Origin: CAYPPK01 sp964412615
GTDB lineage: Bacteria; Patescibacteriota; Minisyncoccia; Sungbacterales; HO2-52-23
Assembly (NCBI GenBank): GCA_964412615.1
Contig: CAYPPK010000001.1
Location: 1 to 64,000, forward strand
DNA length: 64,000 nucleotides
Direction of reading: 5' to 3'
Shown here: one piece after another, positions 7,912 through 14,274 of the stretch
How the letters are laid out: each line of letters starts with the position of its first letter
Numbering within the stretch: the stretch's first letter is position 1
Translations under genes and position numbers: made by a program
Notes under the pieces: model-generated
What the model was told of the DNA's origin: nothing
Seen by the model: only the letters and a program-made list of their open reading frames with translations
Databases searched by the model: none

Positions 7912-9819
7912 ATGGACACAAAACCTAAAATTGATACTGATGCCGATGTGGTAAACCAATTCACCCCGCGCAAAACTTCAACGGAAGTTTTAGCGGGGCA
8001 AGCCGGCGAGAATCACACTCAGCCCAGAGTGGATGTTAAAGCGGATGTCGTTAATCAATTTACGGGTGAGAAGTGGTACTATTCGGATATTGTTAAAGAG
8101 CATTTTTTTAATCCGCGCAATTTGATGCTGGAAGACCCTGACGAGTCGCAATACCAAGCAGTCGGCATGGTCGGTTCACCCGCTTGTATCTCACCTTCAA
8201 CTTTAGTGCAGCTAAATCCAAAACTAGAACAAATCGCGAAGACACCCGCTGGGGAATCAATATTGGGACACGACGGATACTTCCACCGTGTAGAACGGGT
8301 GTTTAAACCGAAATACAAGGCCGAATTGATTTGTATTAAAAATCAGCTTGGAGAAATAACCGCAACTGTGGACCATTTAATTTACGCAATGCAAGTCCCA
8401 CGAAAGCCGGAGTCTCCGTTTGTGCATGCCAAATATAAAAAAAGAATTCCGGCATCCTGGGTTCACGCAGGTGATTTAAATAAAGGAGACCTCGTGCTCT
8501 ATCCAATCCCGAAAGAAGTTAGGCGACTGGATGAAATCATCTTGCCAAAAACGGCTCGCAAGAAATGGGATTTCAAGTCAAAGCCGCTTCCTAAAAAAGT
8601 AGCAATAAGCGAAGATTTGCTTGAACTTTTTGGATACTTCGTAGCCGAAGGTTCTTCTAAAAACGGAGAACTTACATTTACTTTCGGAGGAGATGAAGAA
8701 GGTTTTTCGATAAGAACGAAATACCTGCTTAAAAAGTATTTTGATTTAGACGCTACTATCCGCAAGCGTCCTTTAAACCATCGCCTGGACGTTTCGGTAT
8801 ATAACATTTATCTTGCGCAATTTTTTAGAGAGTGGTTCGGTGTTTTGGCGGAAAATAAAAAAGTACCGGAATTTATACTTTTTCTTGAACCTAAAGTCCA
8901 GCATGGTTTCTTAAGGGGATTATGGCGGGGGGATGGGCATTTTAGCTTCAACCGATCTCAACCGAGAGCCGGTTTTGTGACCGTGTCCAAGACCCTTTTG
9001 CACCAGACGATGTGGCTGCTTTTGCGGCAAAAAATTGTGCCTTCGATTTATGTCGAGCAGGCCCACGTAAAAAACGGCGTATCGCATCAAAAGTCCTATC
9101 GGATCCATGTCGGAGACATGACTTCGTTGGAGCGCCTAGCTGTGATTTTAGAAATTCCTTTTTTGCGGGATTCGGCTAAGCGCCATGCCATAGAATCGTG
9201 GTTTGACGACGATTATCTTTATACATCGGTAAGAAAAATTAACGAAACTGATTTTAGCGGTAGGCTTTATAATTTTGAGGTTGCCGATAGCCACACATAT
9301 GCGACAGACGCTTTCCTCGTCCATAACTGCGGAGATATGATGAAGATGTGGCTGAAAATTGAGCCGGAAACGGAAAAAGTAAAAGAAATGAAATGGCGCA
9401 CTTTTGGCTGCGGCTCGGCCATTGCCGCTACCTCCATGTTTAGCGTGATGGTTACGGAAAATGGCGGCTTGCCAATGGGGGAAGCGTTAAAAATAAAACC
9501 GCAGCACATCATGGAGCGCCTTGGCGGCCTGCCGAATCGCAAAATTCATTGTTCTGTCTTAGCCGATAAGGCCTTTCGCAAAGCCGCTAATGAATATTTC
9601 CGAAGGACAGGGCAGAATGCCCGTATTATAATAGAAGGAGCCCGGATTATTGACCCCAAGCTTAATATTACCGACAAAGACATTGAGGAAGCGGTATTGG
9701 AGGGAGCGGTGGATTTGGAATCCGTGCAGAAGAAATTAAAAGTAGGCGTCGGTTCGCCTGAAATTATTACTGAAGTGGAGCAGTTAATAAGATTTTACAA
9801 AGAAAAGTACTATGGATGA
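7912..9819 (+). CDS. NifU/IscU-type Fe-S scaffold precursor interrupted by an intein
   Basis: A 635-residue precursor. The N-extein (1-91) holds WYYSDIVKEHFFNPRN and runs to VGMVGSPA. The intein covers 92-472. The C-extein (473-635) resumes with CGDMMKMWLKIEPE, so the junction rebuilds GSPA-CGDMMK, placing the intein directly before the first cluster-ligand cysteine of IscU/NifU. Other ligand cysteines are in WRTFGCGSAIAATS and NRKIHCSVLADKAF. The mature protein would have 254 residues. An extra N-terminal segment of about 53 residues carries a duplicated ADVVNQFT (about 11-18 and 44-51) not expected in IscU. It overlaps the ferredoxin gene by 8 nt. The Nfu domain, fused in classical NifU, is encoded separately at 10873. 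Confidence 0.9.
   Translation: MDTKPKIDTDADVVNQFTPRKTSTEVLAGQAGENHTQPRVDVKADVVNQFTGEKWYYSDIVKEHFFNPRNLMLEDPDESQYQAVGMVGSPACISPSTLVQLNPKLEQIAKTPAGESILGHDGYFHRVERVFKPKYKAELICIKNQLGEITATVDHLIYAMQVPRKPESPFVHAKYKKRIPASWVHAGDLNKGDLVLYPIPKEVRRLDEIILPKTARKKWDFKSKPLPKKVAISEDLLELFGYFVAEGSSKNGELTFTFGGDEEGFSIRTKYLLKKYFDLDATIRKRPLNHRLDVSVYNIYLAQFFREWFGVLAENKKVPEFILFLEPKVQHGFLRGLWRGDGHFSFNRSQPRAGFVTVSKTLLHQTMWLLLRQKIVPSIYVEQAHVKNGVSHQKSYRIHVGDMTSLERLAVILEIPFLRDSAKRHAIESWFDDDYLYTSVRKINETDFSGRLYNFEVADSHTYATDAFLVHNCGDMMKMWLKIEPETEKVKEMKWRTFGCGSAIAATSMFSVMVTENGGLPMGEALKIKPQHIMERLGGLPNRKIHCSVLADKAFRKAANEYFRRTGQNARIIIEGARIIDPKLNITDKDIEEAVLEGAVDLESVQKKLKVGVGSPEIITEVEQLIRFYKEKYYG
8185..9327 (+). mobile_element. 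Intein with LAGLIDADG homing endonuclease inside the NifU gene
   Basis: A 381-residue intein. Block A begins with Cys (CISPSTLVQL). Block B is GEITATVDHLIYAM with the TxxH motif. Endonuclease blocks are LLELFGYFVAEGS (about intein residue 143) and LRGLWRGDG (about 243). Block F/G is YNFEVADSHTYATDAFLVHN, ending in His-Asn, followed by Cys as the +1 residue. All residues needed for protein splicing are present. The second LAGLIDADG helix reads LRGLWRGDGHF with the acidic residue kept, so the endonuclease may be active. Calling it mobile follows from the family. Confidence 0.93.
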
Positions 9820-10102
9820 TCAGAAAATAGAGGATAATTCTGCCGAAAGCAAGGTAGGTCCTGCTCCTTCAGGAGGGAACACGGTGAAAATCGGCAAAAT
9901 TGTGGTGGATCGCAATCTTTGCATTGGCGCGGCGTCTTGTATTGCGGTGGCGCCGGGCGTATTTGAATTGGATTCGGAAAATAAAGCAGTGGTATACAAT
10001 GACAAGGGAGCGGATGATGAGACCATTTTGCTGGCGGCCAAAAGCTGTCCCACTCAAGCTATATTGGTCTTTGACGAGGAGGGGAACCAAATTTATCCTT
10101 AA
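9812..10102 (+). CDS. Small ferredoxin with a CxxAxxC cluster motif
   Basis: A 96-residue ferredoxin-like protein whose first 25 residues are a polar, probably disordered tail before VKIGKIVVDRNLC. The cluster-binding region reads CIGAASCIAVAPGVF with a distant KSCPTQAI. The middle cysteine of the usual CxxCxxC is alanine, leaving three cysteines. This is the pattern of [3Fe-4S] or labile [4Fe-4S] monocluster ferredoxins such as those serving P450s; no P450 is nearby. The ATG overlaps the NifU stop by 8 nt, so the two are likely translationally coupled. It may supply electrons for Fe-S assembly. Confidence 0.85.
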   Translation: MDDQKIEDNSAESKVGPAPSGGNTVKIGKIVVDRNLCIGAASCIAVAPGVFELDSENKAVVYNDKGADDETILLAAKSCPTQAILVFDEEGNQIYP

Positions 10103-10122
10103 CTTATATTTAAAATATACTT

Positions 10123-10713
10123 ATGACTTTTGAGCCAAAAAATTACGATCATTTACTGGGAACTCCGGGTTTTTCCGATCAACTTCTGAAAAACCACTTC
10201 ACGCTTTACCAGGGATATGTAAAAAACATAAATACTATCGCGCAGGAATTGAAGGAATTGCGGGAGGCAGGAAAAACGGCAACTCCAGCCTTTGCTGAAC
10301 TTAACCGAAGATTTGGCTGGGAATTCAACGGCATGCGTCTGCATGAGCTTTATTTTGGCAATATGAAAAATGGAGGATCAAAGCTTGATTCTGCCTCCAA
10401 GCTTTGGCTGCAGATGGATAAAGATTTTGGCCCCAAACCGGCTTGGCGCGATGATTTTAAAGCAATTGGCTCCATGCGGGGAATCGGCTGGGTTATTCTC
10501 TATCACGATTCGGAAGCAGATAAACTTTTCAATGTCTGGGTCAGCGAGCATGATATGGGCCACTTGGCAGGGTGCGCGCCGCTTTTGATTTTAGATGTTT
10601 TTGAGCATGCCTACATCCTGGATTATGGTCTTAAAAAAGCTGACTATATTGAAGCATTTTTCCAATCTATTGATTGGGTGGTCGTTGAAGAAAGATTTAA
10701 GGGCTTGGCCTAA
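10123..10713 (+). CDS. Superoxide dismutase, Fe/Mn family
   Basis: A 196-residue protein that disproportionates superoxide. Family landmarks are KNHFTLYQGYVKNINT (first metal His), FNGMRLHELYFGNM (second His), and LDVFEHAYILDYGLKKADYIEAFF (metal Asp and His of the DxxxHAY motif). The usual WEHAYY is FEHAYI and the active-site region is GWVILYHD. Metal preference cannot be read reliably. No signal peptide, so cytoplasmic. TATATT and TAAAAT lie 6-12 nt before the ATG, so it may have its own leaderless promoter besides readthrough from the Fe-S genes. Confidence 0.92.
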   Translation: MTFEPKNYDHLLGTPGFSDQLLKNHFTLYQGYVKNINTIAQELKELREAGKTATPAFAELNRRFGWEFNGMRLHELYFGNMKNGGSKLDSASKLWLQMDKDFGPKPAWRDDFKAIGSMRGIGWVILYHDSEADKLFNVWVSEHDMGHLAGCAPLLILDVFEHAYILDYGLKKADYIEAFFQSIDWVVVEERFKGLA

Positions 10714-10742
10714 ATTTTCGAGCATCAGCGAAGAAAATTTAG
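10710..10742. repeat. Hairpin over the superoxide dismutase stop codon
   Basis: CTAAATTTTC (10710-10719) pairs perfectly with GAAAATTTAG (10733-10742). The stem includes the stop codon. There is no T-run, so a terminator is doubtful; it may be an mRNA 3' stabiliser. Confidence 0.45.
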
Positions 10743-10754
10743 CTGCCAAACCTT

Positions 10755-10858
10755 ACCCCGCTCTTTCCTTTGTGCAGTATTCAGCAAACAGGAACGTAGC
10801 TATAAAGATTTACCTGTGGATAATCTAACATAGACTTATCCAAAGGAAAGAGCGGGGT
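10755..10858. repeat. Element bounded by a perfect 18-bp inverted repeat
   Basis: ACCCCGCTCTTTCCTTTG (10755-10772) is the exact reverse complement of 10841-10858, enclosing 68 bp. It ends 14 bp before the Nfu start codon. The architecture (about 100 bp, long perfect arms, intergenic, just before a start) resembles the 3092-type elements, but the arm sequence differs. Confidence 0.7.
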
Positions 10859-10872
10859 TAAACAACATTGAT

Positions 10873-11091
10873 ATGAATGAACAAATTGAACAAGCTCTGG
10901 AAGAAATCCGTCCTTTGCTTGCTATGCATAAGGGGAACATTGAATTCGTAAAATTTGAAGAGGGAACGGTTTTTGTGCGCTTGCTTGGCACCTGCCAGGG
11001 ATGCCCCTTGGCCGGGCTTACTTTAAAAGCCGGAGTGGAGGAACTGCTTAGATCCCGCTTGCCGGAAGTTACCAAAGTAGAGGAAGTTTAA
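10873..11091 (+). CDS. Nfu-type Fe-S scaffold (NifU C-terminal domain)
   Basis: A 72-residue single-domain protein with the hallmark GTCQGCPLAGLTLKAGVEELL: a CxxC pair that holds a bridging [4Fe-4S] cluster in a dimer. It starts MNEQIEQALEEIRPLLAMHKGNIEFV, typical for the family. In classical NifU this domain is fused behind the IscU domain; here it is a separate cistron downstream of the intein-bearing scaffold, the ferredoxin and the dismutase. It probably acts as a carrier passing clusters to apo-proteins such as endonuclease III at 16640. Confidence 0.93.
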   Translation: MNEQIEQALEEIRPLLAMHKGNIEFVKFEEGTVFVRLLGTCQGCPLAGLTLKAGVEELLRSRLPEVTKVEEV

Positions 11092-11095
11092 AGAA

Positions 11096-11115
11096 TCTCC
11101 TGGCGGAGGTTTTTT
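11096..11115 (+). terminator. Short rho-independent terminator after the Nfu gene
   Basis: CTCC - TGGC - GGAG stem-loop followed by GTTTTTT, directly after the Nfu stop codon. The stem is short, so termination may be partial. Confidence 0.5.
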
Positions 11116-11152
11116 CACCGGCGACACATTTTGCAGTTTTATATTTTAAGTT

Positions 11153-11158
11153 TAAAAT
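11153..11158 (+). promoter_or_regulatory. -10 box TAAAAT of the HtrA gene
   Basis: TAAAAT lies 6 nt before the ATG at 11165. No Shine-Dalgarno sequence is present. Transcription would start at or next to the A of the start codon. Confidence 0.5.
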
Positions 11159-11164
11159 AGTGAT

Positions 11165-12421
11165 ATGGAGGACAAGCAACCAACAACTCGCCAATTAATT
11201 ATTTTTGCTGTACTGCTTAGTTTTGTCGTTTCCATCATCGGTTCAGTGCTGACGATGGGGGTCTTTGGCGGTATTAACGAAGGAGCCAGCAACAGCCCCT
11301 TTGTTTTCAACCGTCCGGCTATTCTGCAAAAAATTACCGAGAAAGAAACTTCCGAATTAATCTTGCGCCAAGACGAACTGGTGGTCCAAGTCGTGGAGAA
11401 ATCCGCCCCGGCAGTGGTTAGTATAGTTGCTTCCAAGGATGTGCCGGTAGTGGAAAGGTTTTTTGTAGATCCGTTTGCCGATGATCCCTTGTTAAGGGAG
11501 TTTTTCGGAGAAAATGGATCGGGCATTAGAATACCCCAATTCCGGCAAAGAGGAACTGAACGTCAGGATGTATCTTTTGGCAGCGGATTTATAGTTTTCC
11601 AAGACGGTTTTGTGGTGACTAATAAGCACGTGGTAGCTGATACGGAAGCTGACTATACGGTTTTTCTTAATGACGGCGCGAAAAAGCCGGCTAAAGTTTT
11701 GGCCCGTGATCCGGTGCAGGATTTGGCGGTCTTAAAAATAGAAGGTTCGGGTTTCTCAGCTTTGCCCATGGGTGATTCCGGCAAGGTAAAAATCGGGCAG
11801 ACCGTAATTGCCATTGGCAATGCCCTGGGTGAATTGCGCAATACCGTATCCGTGGGAGTAGTTTCCGGTTTGCAGCGCTCCATTATCGCCATGGGCGCGC
11901 CCGGCGGAGCAGAATCATTGCAGGAATTGATTCAGACCGACGCGGCCATTAATCCGGGGAATTCCGGCGGACCTTTGCTGAATTTGCGCGGGGAAGTTAT
12001 CGGCATAAACGTGGCCGTGGCCCGCGACGCGGAAAACATCAGCTTTGCCATTCCAATAAATAAAGCCTCTCGCGCGGTTGATAACGTGCAGAAATTTGGC
12101 CGTATCGTAACTCCCTATTTAGGCGTGCGTTATATTTCCGTAACTAAAGAATTGGCGGAAAAAGAAAAATTGGCTTCGGATCACGGCGCCTGGCTTTCGG
12201 CGAGCGCCGATGAACCGGCGGTTGCCTTAAACAGCCCGGCCGCCAAAGCCGGACTGAAAGCTGGCGATTTGGTTCTGGAAATAAACGGCCAACGCATTGA
12301 CGCGGATCATTCACTTGCTTCTTACGTTCAAAACCAGCAAGTCGGCGATGAAATTTCCCTTAAGGTAATCCGGGACGGCAAAGAAATGGAGGTGAAAGTC
12401 AAGCTGGAAGAGAGAAAATAA
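11165..12421 (+). CDS. HtrA/DegP-type serine protease with PDZ domain
   Basis: A 418-residue envelope protease. An N-terminal membrane anchor (about residues 8-32) is followed by a trypsin-like domain with catalytic His in VTNKHVVADTEADY, Asp in DPVQDLAVLKI and Ser in NPGNSGGPLL. A single PDZ domain (about 315-415) contains LGVRYISVT, AKAGLKAGDLVLEINGQ and VGDEISLKVIRDGKEM. Single-anchor, single-PDZ proteins resemble DegS/HtrA of Gram-positives. It should degrade misfolded exported proteins. It is monocistronic, with a promoter in front and a large nested palindrome behind. Confidence 0.93.
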   Translation: MEDKQPTTRQLIIFAVLLSFVVSIIGSVLTMGVFGGINEGASNSPFVFNRPAILQKITEKETSELILRQDELVVQVVEKSAPAVVSIVASKDVPVVERFFVDPFADDPLLREFFGENGSGIRIPQFRQRGTERQDVSFGSGFIVFQDGFVVTNKHVVADTEADYTVFLNDGAKKPAKVLARDPVQDLAVLKIEGSGFSALPMGDSGKVKIGQTVIAIGNALGELRNTVSVGVVSGLQRSIIAMGAPGGAESLQELIQTDAAINPGNSGGPLLNLRGEVIGINVAVARDAENISFAIPINKASRAVDNVQKFGRIVTPYLGVRYISVTKELAEKEKLASDHGAWLSASADEPAVALNSPAAKAGLKAGDLVLEINGQRIDADHSLASYVQNQQVGDEISLKVIRDGKEMEVKVKLEERK

Positions 12422-12440
12422 CACTCGCTTGCGGCTCTCG

Positions 12441-12600
12441 GCATATACGGTTTGAAAGCGTCGTTTTGTCCCAGCAAGGCAAAACTCCTCGCGTGAAGTT
12501 GCCGCGGCTGTCAAGGCAGTATGTCCTGCGGACAGCAACAAATGAATGCCTTGACAGACCATGCCCGTCGGCAACTTCAAGCGTTTCAAACCGTATATAC
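12441..12600. repeat. Four-tier nested inverted repeat
   Basis: Four concentric perfect stems: TATACGGTTTGAAA (12444-12457) with 12584-12597; TGAAGTTGCCG (12494-12504) with 12569-12579; TGTCAAGGCA (12509-12518) with 12547-12556; TGTCC (12522-12526) with GGACA (12530-12534). The result is one long branched or bulged hairpin of about 160 nt in the 463-bp gap between HtrA and ClpB. It could be a structured RNA or a folded-DNA mobile element. No open reading frame there looks real, and apart from the ClpB promoter the rest of the gap shows nothing clear. Confidence 0.75.
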
Positions 12601-12750
12601 TTCGGCCGCTTGGCTCGCCCGAGGAACGAGGATTTGATCTGATAGACTTCATAGAAGCACAAGATGGACCGCCGGAATTTTGAGTTTAGATATAGGGGAT
12701 TTATTCCTCTTTTAATTGTTTCTTAATGGATAAATAATAAGATTATCCTA

Positions 12751-12779
12751 TTGATTTTGACATTTTTTTCTGGTATACT
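12751..12779 (+). promoter_or_regulatory. Sigma-70-like promoter of clpB
   Basis: -35 TTGATT (12751-12756), 17-bp spacer, extended -10 TGG-TATACT (12774-12779). The predicted leader is about 100 nt, unusually long among the short-leader genes of this window. Confidence 0.65.
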
Positions 12780-12849
12780 GTAATCAAGTTAAGCTTTTAA
12801 CAAGAGTTTTAAGTGCAGGAAATCAGCTTTTGAAAACCGAAAGTTAAGC

Positions 12850-12872
12850 AGAACGCTTTTTGAAAGCGTTCT
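12850..12872 (+). promoter_or_regulatory. Hairpin in the clpB leader
   Basis: AGAACGCTTT (12850-12859), loop TTG, AAAGCGTTCT (12863-12872): a perfect 10-bp stem ending 12 nt before the clpB ATG. It covers the position where a ribosome would load, so it could act as an RNA thermometer or as a DNA operator. It is not a CIRCE or HAIR sequence. Confidence 0.5.
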
Positions 12873-12884
12873 GGCGAACAAACC

Positions 12885-14183
12885 ATGCCTCCCTATAATA
12901 ATTTCACCATCAAAGCCCAAGAAGTCCTGAAAAAAGCGCATGATCTGGCGCTGGAGCGTTCGCATCACCAAATTGATGTGCTGCATTTGCTTTCCGCTTT
13001 GGTTTTGCAGGAAGAGGGAACAGTGGATGCCATGATGGAAAAAGTGGAAGTTGATATTTCCGCTCTTATTGACCGACTTTTGGAAACCTTGGACAGCATG
13101 CCCCGCGGGGCCATGATTGCTACCCCCTTGGGCCAGGTTTACCTTACCCAGGATTTGGCTAAAGTGTTGGAGCAGGCGCACAAGGAAGCTGCTCAACTAA
13201 AAGACGAATTTATTTCTACCGAACACCTGTTTTTGGCGCTTTTGGAAGTTACTTCCCGCGCCAGGGACCTACTGGAAAAAGAAGGATTGACCAAGGAAAT
13301 CGTGTTGAAATCTTTGGCTGAACTGCGCGGAGGCCAGCGCATCACCGATCCCGAACCGGAATCCAAATACAATGTCTTGGAAAAATACGCGCGCAATTTA
13401 ACCCGCCTGGCGCGCCAGGAAAAATTGGATCCGGTTATCGGCCGGGAAAAAGAAATACGCCGGGTCATGCAGGTTCTGTCGCGGCGCACCAAAAATAATC
13501 CAGTTTTGATCGGCGAGGCGGGAGTGGGAAAGACCGCTATCGTAGAAGGCTTGGCCCAAAGAATTATTTCCGGCGACATTCCCGAAACCTTGAAAGACAA
13601 AGATTTAATTTCCATTGACTTGGCCGCCATAGTGGCCGGAACCAAATACCGGGGAGAATTTGAAGACCGCTTGAAGGCTATTTTGCGCGAAATTGAAAGA
13701 GCGCAGGGCAAATTTATTATTTTCATTGATGAATTGCATACGATTGTGGGAGCAGGAGCAGCCGAAGGAGCAATTGACGCGTCCAATATGTTGAAACCGG
13801 CCTTAGCCCGGGGAGAACTGCGCGCGGTCGGCGCCACCACTTTAAAAGAATACCAGCGCTACATTGAGCGCGACCCGGCTTTGGCCCGGCGTTTCCAGCC
13901 GGTTTACGTGGATGAGCCTTCGGTTGAAGATACCGTTTCTATTTTGCGCGGGCTTAAACCAAAATACGAAGCCCATCATGGAGTAAAGATTACCGATGCT
14001 GCTTTAGTGTCGGCCGCCAATCTGTCGGCCCGCTATATTACTGACCGTTTTTTGCCGGACAAGGCAGTGGACTTGGTGGACGAAGCCGCTTCTTCCTTGC
14101 GTTTGGAAATAGACAGTTTGCCCAAAGAGTTGGATGAAACCCGGCGCAAAATCACTACGCTGGAAATTGAAAAAGCCGCCCTG
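12885..14183 (+). CDS. clpB: ClpB disaggregase, N-terminal part (up to the assembly break)
   Basis: The first 433 codons of a ClpB-type AAA+ disaggregase. The N domain (1-150) has two Clp-N repeats. The first AAA+ domain (about 165-400) has Walker A GEAGVGKTAIVEG, Walker B KFIIFIDELHTIVGAGAAEG and the arginine-finger region ERDPALARRFQPV. The middle coiled-coil domain begins with LDETRRKITTLEIEKAAL. After that residue the sequence changes to tRNA-like and terminator-like DNA and then the N run. The true gene almost certainly continues into 14275-15711, giving about 870 residues. The long leader with a hairpin suggests heat regulation. Confidence 0.93.
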
Positions 14184-14192
14184 CAGGGCGGC
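14170..14192 (-). terminator. Rho-independent terminator of the tRNA-like gene
   Basis: On the minus strand a perfect 18-bp palindrome (14175-14192, GCCGCCCTGCAGGGCGGC) is followed by TTTTTC. It sits directly behind the tRNA-like sequence. The A-run plus GCCGCC is also the clpB reading frame (Glu-Lys-Ala-Ala), which may be where two unrelated contigs were joined. Confidence 0.55.
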
Positions 14193-14197
14193 TCTTG

Positions 14198-14262
14198 TGG
14201 ACCTGACGGGATTTGCACCCGTTTACCCGAGATATCAATTCGGGGTGTTAACTCCATACACC
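14198..14262 (-). tRNA. Partial tRNA-like sequence, anticodon GAU (Ile?), 5' end lost in gap
   Basis: Read on the minus strand, 14262 down to 14198 gives a D-arm (GGTG, loop with GG, CACC), an anticodon loop TTGATAT on a stem ending CCGA/TCGG, a T-arm (ACGGG, TGCAAAT, CCCGT) and the 3' acceptor strand CAGGTCC with discriminator A. The 5' acceptor strand (expected GGACCTG) falls in the N run. Odd points: an A-C pair closing the anticodon stem and TGC instead of TTC in the T-loop. CCA is not encoded. Its position inside clpB is best explained by misassembly. Confidence 0.5.
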
Positions 14263-14272
14263 NNNNNNNNNN
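14263..14272. other. Assembly gap (10 N)
   Basis: Ten undetermined bases inside clpB. The left flank ends within a tRNA D-arm and the right flank begins with CGTCAGAGCGGCGCCC, which does not match ClpB until about 14299. The true distance is unknown. Confidence 0.95.
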
Positions 14273-14274
14273 CG

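Noticed and set aside
7641..7973. The longer 110-residue form of the small minus-strand gene
   Set aside because: The extra 40 residues would overlap the NifU start region, while GGAGG directly precedes the internal ATG at 7853.
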